The notes: generated from the sequence alone by a model not told the origin. Positions 15,243 through 24,193 are shown, numbered from the stretch's first letter. The stretch: DNA of 26,550 bases from Jeotgalicoccus sp052093725 (GCA_052093725.1 JBQDHL010000013.1:1-26550); one strand, 5' to 3'. Numbers and translations: made by a program.

Positions 15243-16622
15243 ATGTCAGAAGAAATTATCGTAATAAACCCGGCAACACAAGAAGAGGCCGGACGCGTTA
15301 AGAAAGACAGTAAAGAAGTTATTGAAGATAAAATTAATACCGCACACGAAAAATTTCAGAGCTTTAAGAAGATGAATGCACAGGACCGTTCAGATTTACT
15401 TTTCAAATGGGCAGAGAAAATCGAAGAGAACAGACAGGAAATCGCAGAACTCGTGACACTTGAAGGCGGAAAACCGCTTGCTGAAGCACTTGGTGAAGTC
15501 GATTATGCAAACAGCTACATTAAATATTACGCTGAAGAAGCTAAACGTATATACGGCCGGACAGTGCCGGCAAACAATGATGATACGAGAATTGTTGTAA
15601 CGAGACATCCGATTGGTGTCGTTGCAGCGATTACACCGTGGAACTTCCCGGTGGCGATGATGGCACGTAAAGCAGCACCGGCAGTCGCGGCAGGTAATAC
15701 ATTTATCGTTAAACCGGCAAGTGCGACGCCGATGTCAGCGATAAAGTTTATTGACCTCGCGTTAGCTGCAGGCTTTGATGAAGGTGTGATTCAGTACGTG
15801 AATGCTTCAGGACGTGAAGTTGGAGAAATCTTTACACAATCCGATAAAATTATGAAGCTGACATTTACCGGTTCAACGGAAGTCGGCAAACAGCTGATGA
15901 GTGATGCATCTGTGACGGTTAAAAACGTCACGATGGAACTCGGCGGACATGCGCCGTTAATCGTTCATGAGGACGCTGATATCGATAAAGCAGTCGAAGG
16001 TGCGATTGCTTCGAAATTCAGAAACTCGGGACAAACATGCGTATGTGCTAACAGGTTTTACGTACATGAAGATGTGCTTGATGAATTTACTGAGAAATTT
16101 ACAGCACAGGTTAAAGAGTTAAAAGTCGGCAACGGTATGGAAGACGGCGTGAAAATCGGTCCGTTAATCGATGAAGATGGTTATGACAAAGTAATGAAAC
16201 ACATAGAAGACGCTGTCGAAAAAGGCGGTAAAGTGATGACCGGCGGGAACGGTGATAAATCAGGCGGCTACTTTGTGGAACCGACAGTGATTACCGGCGT
16301 GACAGACGAAATGATCTGCATGAGCGAAGAAACATTCGGTCCGCTGGCACCGATTCAAAGTTTTAACAATTTGGACGAAGCAATCAAAAAAGCAAACAGC
16401 ACAGAATTTGGCCTTGCAGCATATTACTTTACTGAAAACTATGCGACGGGAATCAGATTAACAGAAGAACTGGACTTCGGTGTGCTCGGGTGGAATAATG
16501 GGGCACCAAGTGCAGCAAACATTCCGTTCGGCGGCTTAAAAGAAAGCGGCGTCGGCAGAGAAGGTGCGCCTGAAGGTCTTGAGCCGTATACAGAAACAAA
16601 AGTAACATCGATTAAAATATAG
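15243..16622 (+). CDS. NAD(P)-dependent succinate-semialdehyde-type aldehyde dehydrogenase
   Basis: This 459-residue aldehyde dehydrogenase oxidises an aldehyde to its acid. Motifs are TPWNFPVAMMARKAAPAVAA, FTGSTEVGK, MELGGHAP with Glu232 as the general base, and SGQTCVCANRFYVH with Cys266 as the nucleophile. The CVCANRFYV form and the C-terminal FGGLKESGVGREGAPEGLE are typical of GabD-like succinate-semialdehyde dehydrogenases, so that substrate is likely but not proven. No gabT neighbour is present. I chose the ATG at 15243, preceded by GGAGGGG. A TTG at 15228 lies in the ribosome binding region and is unlikely. Terminators on both sides suggest a single-gene transcript. Confidence 0.88.
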   Translation: MSEEIIVINPATQEEAGRVKKDSKEVIEDKINTAHEKFQSFKKMNAQDRSDLLFKWAEKIEENRQEIAELVTLEGGKPLAEALGEVDYANSYIKYYAEEAKRIYGRTVPANNDDTRIVVTRHPIGVVAAITPWNFPVAMMARKAAPAVAAGNTFIVKPASATPMSAIKFIDLALAAGFDEGVIQYVNASGREVGEIFTQSDKIMKLTFTGSTEVGKQLMSDASVTVKNVTMELGGHAPLIVHEDADIDKAVEGAIASKFRNSGQTCVCANRFYVHEDVLDEFTEKFTAQVKELKVGNGMEDGVKIGPLIDEDGYDKVMKHIEDAVEKGGKVMTGGNGDKSGGYFVEPTVITGVTDEMICMSEETFGPLAPIQSFNNLDEAIKKANSTEFGLAAYYFTENYATGIRLTEELDFGVLGWNNGAPSAANIPFGGLKESGVGREGAPEGLEPYTETKVTSIKI

Positions 16623-16632
16623 TATATATTGA

Positions 16633-16665
16633 AAAAAGAGCGGACCATTGGGATCTGCTCTTTTT
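16633..16665. terminator. Bidirectional intrinsic terminator
   Basis: AAAAAGAGCGGA (16633-16644) pairs with TCTGCTCTTTTT (16654-16665) with one G-U pair. A and T runs on the two sides allow it to serve both the dehydrogenase gene and the convergent two-helix gene. Confidence 0.82.
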
Positions 16666-16683
16666 CGGTTCATATGACAATAA

Positions 16684-16896
16684 TCACTTTTTCCCCATTT
16701 GTTCATTCTTTCTAGCGGCTTCTTCATCTTTTTTAACGTTTGATCTTACAGCAAGTGATAAAAATGCTACAACTGCCGGCATGAACAGTGAGTTCAGTAT
16801 ACTCACTTCATCAAGAAATACATATTGCACGGCAATAATAATAGCGAATACTAATATGTACATATATATAAAGCGTATAATTTTATCTTTTTTCAT
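16684..16896 (-). CDS. Small two-helix membrane protein
   Basis: The 70-residue protein has a basic start (MKKDKIIRF), two hydrophobic helices (about residues 9-28 and 34-50) and a charged tail (RSNVKKDEEAARKNEQMGKK). AAAGGAG lies before the ATG, which supports it as a real gene. I do not recognise a family. It is convergent with the dehydrogenase gene and divergent from the patatin-like gene. Confidence 0.75.
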   Translation of the reverse strand: MKKDKIIRFIYMYILVFAIIIAVQYVFLDEVSILNSLFMPAVVAFLSLAVRSNVKKDEEAARKNEQMGKK

Positions 16897-17042
16897 GAGT
16901 GCTCCTTTGAAAGCGTATTCTTATATAACAGTTTCTCAATAAAATGAAATAATATCAATGTGTAATTTAAACAACAGTTTGATATCTATGATATTTTATA
17001 TAGTACAACCATTTTTATTCAGAGATACAAGGAGCAGATAAA

Positions 17043-17891
17043 ATGAATGACACAGGGCTTATTTTGGAGGGCGGCGGTATGCGCGGATTATATACAGCCG
17101 GCGTCCTTGAGTATTTTGCACAGGAAGACATACAGTTTCCTTATATTATCGGCGTATCAGCGGGGGCTTGCATGGCAGCATCTTTCCTGTCGGAGCAGCA
17201 GGGGAGAAACAGAACAGTCAGTATTGATTTCGTAAATGATAAACGGTATTTATCGTTTAGTAATTTCATACGTAAAGGTGAACTGTTCGGCATGGATTTT
17301 ATTTTTGATGAAATACCAAATACTATAGTGCCGCTTGATGTAAATAAAATTATTTCAGGACCGGATGAGTTCGTGATTGTCACAACCAATTGTCAAACGG
17401 GTGAACCGATGTATTTTTATAAAAAAGATTATGATGAACAGACGCTCGGTAAGTTACTGCGTGCATCAAGTTCTATTCCATTTTTCGCAGATGCGGTAGA
17501 ACATAAAGGCACTTATATGCTTGACGGCGGTATCGTTGACCCGCTGCCGATTATAAAAGCGGAAAGTGACGGTTTTTCAAAAAACGTTGTCGTGCTGACA
17601 CAACCGCGGGGTTATTATAAAAAGCAGAGCAGAATGTCTACAATTATTAATTATAAAAAGTATCCGAAAGTCGATGAGCGGATTAAAATTAGATACAAAC
17701 ATTATAATGACAGACTCGATTATATTTTTCGGCAGGAGAAAAAAGGCAATGTTGTCGTTATTGCACCGAGTGAGGATCCAGGTGTCGGAAGAACGACACG
17801 CAACACGGAGAAACTGGAAAAGTTATATGAACTTGGCTTTAATGATGCGAAAGAGCAGTATGAAGCAGTAAAATCGTTAGTGAAAGCATAA
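17043..17891 (+). CDS. Patatin-like phospholipase family protein
   Basis: The 282-residue protein starts with the oxyanion motif LILEGGGMRGLYTAGVLEYF. It carries the nucleophile elbow GVSAG (Ser39) and the catalytic-dyad Asp in DGGIVDPLP (Asp161), the Ser-Asp arrangement of patatin-like lipid acyl hydrolases. The C-terminal third matches the general form of the YjjU-like bacterial subgroup (KKQSRMSTIINYKKYPKV, KVDERIKIRYKHYNDRL). No signal peptide is present, so it should be cytoplasmic. AAGGAG precedes the ATG. It is monocistronic, with a terminator directly after. The lipid substrate is unknown. Confidence 0.9.
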   Translation: MNDTGLILEGGGMRGLYTAGVLEYFAQEDIQFPYIIGVSAGACMAASFLSEQQGRNRTVSIDFVNDKRYLSFSNFIRKGELFGMDFIFDEIPNTIVPLDVNKIISGPDEFVIVTTNCQTGEPMYFYKKDYDEQTLGKLLRASSSIPFFADAVEHKGTYMLDGGIVDPLPIIKAESDGFSKNVVVLTQPRGYYKKQSRMSTIINYKKYPKVDERIKIRYKHYNDRLDYIFRQEKKGNVVVIAPSEDPGVGRTTRNTEKLEKLYELGFNDAKEQYEAVKSLVKA

Positions 17892-17896
17892 TCGTG

Positions 17897-17930
17897 ATAA
17901 GCTTTAGCAGGTGCTGAAGCTTATTTTTTA
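17897..17930 (+). terminator. Intrinsic terminator after the patatin-like gene
   Basis: ATAAGCTTTAGC (17897-17908) pairs with GCTGAAGCTTAT (17913-17924) with one G-U pair and an AGGT loop, followed by a T run. Confidence 0.85.
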
Positions 17931-17970
17931 TACTATTATAAAGATATGAGTATCATTGGAGGTGTTGTGG

Positions 17971-18738
17971 GTGAAAGTTGAAAAACTTCATATCAATAAT
18001 CATGAGGAACAGGTTAAAGATGTTGTCATGCTCGCAGCACGCATACTGCTTGAAGCAGGTGCTGAAGGAACGCGTACGGAAGACACAATGAATTACATAG
18101 CTTCACATTACGGTTTTACTCAGAATAACAGTTTCGTCACGAACACTGTGATTAACTTTATGCTGCACGATCAGTCATATCCGAGGATATACCGAATTAA
18201 AGAGAGAAACACCAACTTAATTAAAATATCAAAAGTAAACAGTGTCTCGCGTAAACTGGTGCGGGATGAACTAACGCTGGAAGAAGCGTTCAGCGTGCTT
18301 GAGAAAATTTATATCACAACGAAAGACCATCCGGTCTGGTTTAAAACGATAGCGGGTGCGCTTATTGCTCTCAGTTTCCTGTATTTACAGGATGGTTTGA
18401 TAATAGATATATTCACGACACTTGTCGGCGGAGCAATTGGTATATGTATTACAGAAATTATTAAAAGACGTACGTCGACCCAGTTTATACCGGAGTTTTT
18501 CGGCGGTCTTACTATCGCACTGACCGTCGTTACGGGACATTACTATATTCCAGGCGGAGATTTATCAACGATGCTGATTTCTTCAGTTATGCCGATTGTT
18601 CCGGGAGTACTGATTACAAACGCCATCCAGGATCTATTTGGCGGTCATATGATGATGTTTACGACGAAATCATCGGAAGCACTCGTAACGTCATTTGCGA
18701 TTGGTGCAGGCGTATCATCTGTACTAATATTCGTTTAA
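17971..18738 (+). CDS. Threonine/serine exporter (ThrE) family, N-terminal subunit (YjjP-like)
   Basis: This 255-residue protein has a soluble N-terminal part (about residues 1-115, with LLEAGAEGTRTEDTMNYIASHYGF, typical of the DUF1212 part of ThrE) followed by about five membrane helices. HYYIPGGDLSTMLISSVMPIVPG holds the conserved PGV/PG region of the family. The start is a GTG at 17971, placed six bases after GGAGGTG. A TTG-initiated frame at 17956 would contain the ribosome binding site itself. The next gene supplies the second half of the exporter, and together they correspond to one full-length ThrE. The substrate in this organism is inferred from the family only. Confidence 0.87.
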   Translation: MKVEKLHINNHEEQVKDVVMLAARILLEAGAEGTRTEDTMNYIASHYGFTQNNSFVTNTVINFMLHDQSYPRIYRIKERNTNLIKISKVNSVSRKLVRDELTLEEAFSVLEKIYITTKDHPVWFKTIAGALIALSFLYLQDGLIIDIFTTLVGGAIGICITEIIKRRTSTQFIPEFFGGLTIALTVVTGHYYIPGGDLSTMLISSVMPIVPGVLITNAIQDLFGGHMMMFTTKSSEALVTSFAIGAGVSSVLIFV

Positions 18739-18747
18739 GGAGGAAAA

Positions 18748-19209
18748 ATGATGGATTGGATATTCAACTTACTGTTTAGTTTTACTGCGTCTTACTTTTT
18801 TGCGGTTGTATTTGATGCTCCGAAGAAATTATTTTTCCCGGCGGGTATTGTCGGAGCCGTCGGCTGGATGATGGGACAGTCTTTCGGTATTGTTTTTGAT
18901 CTGCCGCTCGTTATGGTAAATTTCATCGGTGCATTTACACTGGGGATAATGAGTCATATAATGGCAAGAGTGTATAAAGAGCCGTCGACGATTTTTTTAA
19001 CACCGGGAATCATTCCGTTTGTTCCGGGAGGCATGGCTTACGATGCCACGAGCAGTATTATTTTATCGGATTACTTTGGTGCAGTAAATATAATTCTGGA
19101 AGTAATTATCAGTGCCGGATCAATCGCTGTAGGAATATTATTTGCAGAACAGTTTGCACTGTTATTTATAAGAAACAGACGGCTGTTTTTTATGAAAAAA
19201 GATAATTAA
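18748..19209 (+). CDS. Threonine/serine exporter family, C-terminal subunit (YjjB-like)
   Basis: The 153-residue, four-to-five-helix membrane protein (DUF3815 type) carries IFLTPGIIPFVPGGMAYDA, the motif that repeats the PG signature of its partner. AGGAGG lies just before two successive ATGs (18748 and 18751) and either could be used. It starts nine bases after the partner gene stops and ends eleven bases before the acetyltransferase gene, so the three probably form one operon. Confidence 0.87.
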   Translation: MMDWIFNLLFSFTASYFFAVVFDAPKKLFFPAGIVGAVGWMMGQSFGIVFDLPLVMVNFIGAFTLGIMSHIMARVYKEPSTIFLTPGIIPFVPGGMAYDATSSIILSDYFGAVNIILEVIISAGSIAVGILFAEQFALLFIRNRRLFFMKKDN

Positions 19210-19220
19210 AGGAGTTTATT

Positions 19221-19796
19221 ATGGAAATTAGAAATTATGAAGCAAAAGATGAAAAAGGCTGGGTCAGATGCCGCGTTTTATCATTTTTAGATACTGCATA
19301 TTATGACGATGTACACAGAGAAAAAGAGAAATATGAAAACCCGAGCATCGAACTTGTTGCAATAGAAGATGACCAGGTGGTTGGTCTGATTGATATTGAA
19401 TACGACACGGAAGAAAAGAAAATCTGTGCAGAAGAAGAACCAGGCGGTGTAATCTGGCATCTTGCTGTACACCCTGACTTTCAAGGACAGGGCATCGGTA
19501 AAGCACTGATGGAGCGTGCCGTTGAAGAAGCAATTAAACAAAACCTTGAGATTCTTGAAGTATGGACACGTGACGCGGGTAATTCAGCGGAATGGTTCGA
19601 AAAGAATTCATACAGAAAAGTTGATGAATATTATCATCTTTACCTATCTGATGAAGATATGGCGCACAGCGTGGAACCGGGCGACAAAGCGCTTCACCCG
19701 CTGTATATGTTCGCAGAGTACACTGGAAAAGACATCGAACAGTTTGATTCCATTGAAAGAAAATATAAGTGCATGTGCTACATCAGAAATCTGTAA
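19221..19796 (+). CDS. GNAT-family N-acetyltransferase
   Basis: The 191-residue protein has the acetyl-CoA binding motif A, LAVHPDFQGQGIGKALMERA (Q-G-Q-G-I-G), and the following beta strand and helix (ILEVWTRDAGNSAEWFEKNSYRKV). The roughly 50-residue C-terminal extension is unusual for a minimal GNAT and is probably part of substrate binding. AAAGGAG precedes the ATG. It lies eleven bases after the exporter genes. The acetyl acceptor cannot be told from sequence. Confidence 0.88.
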   Translation: MEIRNYEAKDEKGWVRCRVLSFLDTAYYDDVHREKEKYENPSIELVAIEDDQVVGLIDIEYDTEEKKICAEEEPGGVIWHLAVHPDFQGQGIGKALMERAVEEAIKQNLEILEVWTRDAGNSAEWFEKNSYRKVDEYYHLYLSDEDMAHSVEPGDKALHPLYMFAEYTGKDIEQFDSIERKYKCMCYIRNL

Positions 19797-19863
19797 TTAA
19801 ATGGATTGTTTAAACTTCGGGCATTGATGGTATTAATATATTGACCCAACAGGAGGTGTCCCA

Positions 19864-20535
19864 ATGTTTACAATAGCTGAAACGCTTATTTTACTCGGTA
19901 CAGATGATGAAAAAGGCACAGCTGTATCATCAGCATCGCTGAATTACGGGCTGGCCGGTTCGATACTATCCGAGCTTGCAATGACAGGACATATTGAATT
20001 GAAAGACGGCAAGGTTGTAGTTGCCGATGACACATTAACAGATGTTTCATATTTCAATACTGTACTCGATGAAATTAAAGAAGACCATAAAGAACGTACA
20101 GTTGAACATTGGATTAATCACTTTTCCGGTAATACTAAGGCAATTAATGATCCGGTATATTTATCACTTGTTGATAAAGGGATTTTAAAAGAAGAAGATA
20201 AGACATACTTTTTCTTTTTTAATACTAATGTATATCCGACAGTTGATGCACGTCCGGAACAGGAAATTAGGAAACATGTTAACGATGTTGTATTTAATAA
20301 TGCTGAAGCGAACGCTGAAATTGCGATGCTGCTGAGCTTAATTAAAACATGTGATTTAACTGAGGAAGTATTCGGAAAAGAACGAAAAAAATCAGCAGAG
20401 AAAAAGCTGATTGAGTTAATCGAGGACAATGAATACGGTAAAGCCGTCAGTCAGACGGTTAAAGATATGGAAACTGCGATTTTAATGGCGACAACAACAG
20501 TATTAACGACAACAGTGATTATGAATAATAATTAA
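19864..20535 (+). CDS. GPP34 (GOLPH3)-family protein
   Basis: The 223-residue protein resembles the GPP34 family, which in eukaryotes is the phosphoinositide-binding Golgi protein GOLPH3. Matching features are the N-terminal MFTIAETLILLGTDDEKG, the Tyr-Gly-Leu-Ala-Gly helix (SLNYGLAGSILSELAM), a GHIEL hairpin and the ERTVEHWINHF segment. The C-terminal tail MATTTVLTTTVIMNNN is a short Thr-rich hydrophobic stretch that could contact membrane. AGGAGGTG precedes the ATG. The role of bacterial members is not established. It is flanked by its own terminator. Confidence 0.8.
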   Translation: MFTIAETLILLGTDDEKGTAVSSASLNYGLAGSILSELAMTGHIELKDGKVVVADDTLTDVSYFNTVLDEIKEDHKERTVEHWINHFSGNTKAINDPVYLSLVDKGILKEEDKTYFFFFNTNVYPTVDARPEQEIRKHVNDVVFNNAEANAEIAMLLSLIKTCDLTEEVFGKERKKSAEKKLIELIEDNEYGKAVSQTVKDMETAILMATTTVLTTTVIMNNN

Positions 20536-20546
20536 ATCAGAGTAAT

Positions 20547-20577
20547 CCGGCGCAATTTATATTGCTCCGGTTTTTTT
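20547..20577 (+). terminator. Intrinsic terminator after the GPP34 gene
   Basis: CCGGCGCAAT (20547-20556) pairs with ATTGCTCCGG (20561-20570) with one mismatch and a TTAT loop, followed by seven Ts. Confidence 0.87.
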
Positions 20578-20601
20578 AGTACTGCTGAAGGTTGAATCAG
20601 A

Positions 20602-20660
20602 TCAACATTAATTAACCTTTACAATATCTTAAACAAATATAAACATTCGTTCTGTAAGAT
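20602..20660 (+). promoter_or_regulatory. Pho-box-like direct repeats and -10 element before the phosphatase gene
   Basis: Six-base elements near TT(A/T/C)ACA appear as TCAACA (20602), TTAACC (20613), TTTACA (20618), TTAAAC (20629) and TAAACA (20640), mostly about 11 bases apart. A TAAGAT -10 candidate lies at 20655-20660 and no -35 is visible. This is the layout of PhoP-activated promoters in Bacillus. The target gene encodes a secreted phosphatase, which fits, but the spacing is imperfect and the region is AT-rich. Confidence 0.4.
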
Positions 20661-20708
20661 TTGATTAGCATCAAGAGAGTTAGTCAAACTAAATGGAGGG
20701 TTTTATTT

Positions 20709-22502
20709 ATGAAAGACGAGTTATTCAACAAGAGGCCATTGGTAACAAAACTATCAGCGGGGTTATTGGCAGCAGCACTTGGAGTGACTGCAGTGTTCAG
20801 TCCGGTTGCTGAAGGCGCAGGCACTACTGCACCGGCAGAAGAAGCATTCTCACCGGAACTGTCAAATGACAAGCCGGCTGTAGCAGATGTGCCGGTAAAT
20901 AATACGCCGAACCGTATTATCACAACAATTAATGGTGATACAAAGTCGGAGATGGCATTTAACTGGTATACAACAGATTTATTTGAAGATGCTAAAGTAT
21001 GGGTTTCCAAATCAGGGAACTTTGATGATACTTTAGAGTTTGATGCAGAAGCATCGGAAGTGACTTCAAGTTACGGTGAACGTGACGAAAACGGTAATTA
21101 CATATTTGGTGAAGTGAAAGAAGATAAAGAAGGCGAGCCGGTTGAAGATGATAACGGCGAACCTGTAATTAATGGATATTATACAGATCAACAGGCACAC
21201 GGTGCTGAGTGGATGTCTGGAGACTATGGACATATTGAACTCACTGATGTGACTGAGTATTCATATAAAGCACAAGCGGCTGACCTTGAACCTAACTCGA
21301 CTTATTCTTATAAAGTCGGCAGTGAATCAGGTGAAGTAAGCGAAATTGGAACATTCAAAACATCAGGTGAAGCAGGGGACCCATTTAAGTTTGTTCACTA
21401 CACTGATACACAGAATGCTTTCTGGAATGAAAACGTCCGTAACGAAGCAGCATTTGGTGCAAACACTTTAATGAATGCACTTGAAACAGCTGGAGACGCT
21501 GATTTCGTTCTGCACACAGGTGACGTAGTTGAAACAGCTGAAGTGGAAGATGAATGGCTGGACTTATTCAGTCGGTCACAGCCATACTTCATGCAGTCTG
21601 CAATGGCAGTGGCGTCAGGAAACCATGACGAATATGCTTTAAACTACGGTGACGACCCGCTGACTGAAAAATTCAATGAGCATGTTAATGTGCCTGCAGA
21701 AAACGATGAAATTGACGGCGGTTCATACTATTCATTCGATTATAACGGTGTGCATTTCGTCACATTAAATACGAACGATAATAAGGAATCTGACGATAAC
21801 CCTGAAGGTAAGGCAATCGGCGAAGAGCAGATGCAGTGGATTAGTGAAGATGTTGAAGCAGCGCGTGAAAATGGAGCAGAATGGATAGTGTTAAACTATC
21901 ACAAACCGCTGTACTCCAAATCATATCACTCACTGCAGGATGAAGATGTGCAGAAAGTAAGAGAAGAATTAACTGCATTAATCGATGAGCTGGATATTGA
22001 TCTTGCACTGCAGGGGCACGATCATGTTATTTCAAGAACTCACTCATTAACACACGTACCGACAGAGGAAAACTTCTCTAACGCTGAAGTTGAAGATGTA
22101 GAGACATTTGTTGGTGAAGACGGTGTCGAGTATATGGAAGACCCGGACGGTACAGTATATGTACTGCCGAACACAGGCGGGACGAAAGAGTATGATGATG
22201 TGTACTCTAAAGGACTGGACCACCTGCACGAAGTGAGACCGGACCTTGACTGGATGACTCAGGAAAATATGGATCACTACAACAGCTTATTCGGCTTCGG
22301 CGGGCAGCCGCAGGAAACGGATGCATTCGATGACTCACATTCAAATAACCGTGATTCATCAACTCAGAACTTTGCAATTTATGAAGTAGAAGGCGGAGAA
22401 ATGATTGTAAGCATGTATCAGCTGGGTGGAGACTTCATGCTTGGTGAAGAAAGAACTGTAGAACTTGTAGACCAGTTCGGTATTCAAAAAGATGATGAGT
22501 AA
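20709..22502 (+). CDS. Secreted purple acid phosphatase / metallophosphoesterase
   Basis: The 597-residue precursor has a Sec signal peptide (basic start, hydrophobic LSAGLLAAALGVTAVF, likely cleavage near residue 37). A fibronectin-like purple-acid-phosphatase N-terminal domain follows (to about residue 218). The metallophosphoesterase domain shows YTDTQ (231-235), HTGDVVE (269-275), SGNHDE (303-308), NYHKP and GHDH, together a full two-metal site. The protein is markedly acidic. The ATG at 20709 follows GGAGGG. An upstream in-frame ATG at 20661 lacks a ribosome binding site. It likely releases phosphate from organic phosphates outside the cell, possibly under Pho control. Confidence 0.88.
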   Translation: MKDELFNKRPLVTKLSAGLLAAALGVTAVFSPVAEGAGTTAPAEEAFSPELSNDKPAVADVPVNNTPNRIITTINGDTKSEMAFNWYTTDLFEDAKVWVSKSGNFDDTLEFDAEASEVTSSYGERDENGNYIFGEVKEDKEGEPVEDDNGEPVINGYYTDQQAHGAEWMSGDYGHIELTDVTEYSYKAQAADLEPNSTYSYKVGSESGEVSEIGTFKTSGEAGDPFKFVHYTDTQNAFWNENVRNEAAFGANTLMNALETAGDADFVLHTGDVVETAEVEDEWLDLFSRSQPYFMQSAMAVASGNHDEYALNYGDDPLTEKFNEHVNVPAENDEIDGGSYYSFDYNGVHFVTLNTNDNKESDDNPEGKAIGEEQMQWISEDVEAARENGAEWIVLNYHKPLYSKSYHSLQDEDVQKVREELTALIDELDIDLALQGHDHVISRTHSLTHVPTEENFSNAEVEDVETFVGEDGVEYMEDPDGTVYVLPNTGGTKEYDDVYSKGLDHLHEVRPDLDWMTQENMDHYNSLFGFGGQPQETDAFDDSHSNNRDSSTQNFAIYEVEGGEMIVSMYQLGGDFMLGEERTVELVDQFGIQKDDE

Positions 22503-22516
22503 TATATAGTATTCTG

Positions 22517-22546
22517 AAAAGGACGAGACAGAAGTCTCGTCCTTTT
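22517..22546. terminator. Intrinsic terminator after the phosphatase gene
   Basis: A perfect 13-pair stem AAAAGGACGAGAC with GTCTCGTCCTTTT has an AGAA loop. The terminal Ts are part of the stem, so it can act in both directions. Confidence 0.87.
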
Positions 22547-22620
22547 ACTGTTTTCAATGAACACGGACTGCTGTATTATTAAAAGATATTAATAATAAAA
22601 ATACGGAAGGTGTTTATGAT

Positions 22621-24147
22621 ATGGAGTACGGTTTTTTATCGCTTTTACCTCCGCTTTTGGCAATTATTATTGCCATTATTACTAAGCAGACCGTTGTCGC
22701 CCTGTTTTTAGGCGTCTGGTTCGGTGCAACAGTAATGAACGAGTGGAATCCTGTTTCAGGTTTTACATATACAGTTAATGAAATTATGGTGCCGTCAATT
22801 GCGGACCCGTGGAATGCTTCACTGATACTGCTGGTCGTCTTTACAGGAGGATTTATTAACGTGCTCCGAACGACCGGAGCGGGCCAGGCATTTGGAGAAT
22901 TTGCCACAAGGAAAGTGAATACCCGCCAGAAAGGACAGAACTTTGTCTGGGGCAGCGCATTTTTATTCTCCTATACAGAACCGGTATTAATACTTGGAAC
23001 TGTGACGAGGCCCATTACGGATAAATTAAAAATATCACGTGTGAAACTCGCTTACATTGTCGATTCGATGGGCAGCCCGGTGGCATCCATGTCACCTATC
23101 AGTGTGTATGCACCATTTATTACAGGACTGATTGCGACACAGCTGGCAGCGCTCAGTGTATCAGAAAATCCGTGGGCGCTGTTTATTCAGATGATACCAT
23201 TCCACTTATACGGTATTTTCGCGATTGTCGGCGTACTTCTTGTGATTAATATGAAGATTGATATCGGACCGATGTATAAAGCAGAACAGCGTGCGATTAA
23301 TACTGGTAAATTATACGGAGAGCACGATAAATTAATGATTAACGATACTGGCGATGGAGAATCTGTTGAAGCGGACATCTTCAGTTTTCTGATTCCTTTG
23401 GCACTGCTGTTCGCAGGAATATTCGGCGTGATATTCTGGACTGGGGATATTAGTGCAAATGGACTTACAGGTGCATTTTTAAATGCAGATATTATCTTTG
23501 CAATTACAACTGGATTTTTCCTTGGCTCAGCAGGCGGAATACTTTATGCAAAACTGCGTTACCGTCAGCCGCTTGAAGAGCTGCTGAACGGCTATGTCGA
23601 CGGTGTTATGCAGGTAATGATTGTGCCGGTTATTCTGGTTATGGCATGGTCAATAGGAACAGTTGCTACAGAAATGGGACTTGGGGATGTTATTTCACAT
23701 TACGTGGGAAGTTACTTGCCGGCATTCCTTGTACCGGTCATTATTTTTATTTTAGGCGGACTGATTGCATTTGCTTCCGGAAGCTCTTGGGGTGTATTCT
23801 CTATTATGATACCAATCGCAATTCCTATGGGTATTGCACTTGATATTGAACTGCCGCTTGTAATAGGTGCGGCAATAAGCGGCGGCGTATTCGGTGACCA
23901 CTGTTCACCGATATCCGATACAAGTATTATGTCATCCACAGGATCTGCGGCAGACCATATGGAACATATACGTACGCAGCTGCCATATTCGATTATTATT
24001 GCACTGTCAGCATGTTCAGGATTCCTGATGAACGGGATTACTCAAAATTCAATTGCGGGAATCATTACGACAGCAGCTGTACTTGTTGCTATTCTGCTGT
24101 TTGTAAATAACAGAATGAAACGCAGAAACTTAGGCACGGCCGAATAA
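22621..24147 (+). CDS. Na+/H+ antiporter NhaC-family transporter
   Basis: This 508-residue integral membrane protein has about twelve helices. Family-type segments are FSYTEPVLILGTVTRPITDKL, IVDSMGSPVASMSPISVYAPF, LIAFASGSSWGVFSIMIPIAI and SGGVFGDHCSPISDTSIMSS, the last being a strong marker of NhaC-like carriers of the IT superfamily. Sodium/proton exchange is the usual assignment, although relatives exchange malate and lactate or amino acids. GGAAGGTG lies upstream of the ATG at 22621. It is flanked by terminators and so monocistronic. Confidence 0.88.
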   Translation: MEYGFLSLLPPLLAIIIAIITKQTVVALFLGVWFGATVMNEWNPVSGFTYTVNEIMVPSIADPWNASLILLVVFTGGFINVLRTTGAGQAFGEFATRKVNTRQKGQNFVWGSAFLFSYTEPVLILGTVTRPITDKLKISRVKLAYIVDSMGSPVASMSPISVYAPFITGLIATQLAALSVSENPWALFIQMIPFHLYGIFAIVGVLLVINMKIDIGPMYKAEQRAINTGKLYGEHDKLMINDTGDGESVEADIFSFLIPLALLFAGIFGVIFWTGDISANGLTGAFLNADIIFAITTGFFLGSAGGILYAKLRYRQPLEELLNGYVDGVMQVMIVPVILVMAWSIGTVATEMGLGDVISHYVGSYLPAFLVPVIIFILGGLIAFASGSSWGVFSIMIPIAIPMGIALDIELPLVIGAAISGGVFGDHCSPISDTSIMSSTGSAADHMEHIRTQLPYSIIIALSACSGFLMNGITQNSIAGIITTAAVLVAILLFVNNRMKRRNLGTAE

Positions 24148-24150
24148 AAT

Positions 24151-24193
24151 AAAAAGCACTGAAATCATCAACAGATGATTTCAGTGCTTTTTT
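24151..24193. terminator. Bidirectional intrinsic terminator
   Basis: A near-perfect 19-pair stem (24151-24169 with 24174-24192) encloses an AACA loop, with A and T runs at the ends. It lies between convergent genes, and the TGA stop of the minus-strand phosphotransferase gene (24181-24183) is inside the stem. Confidence 0.93.
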
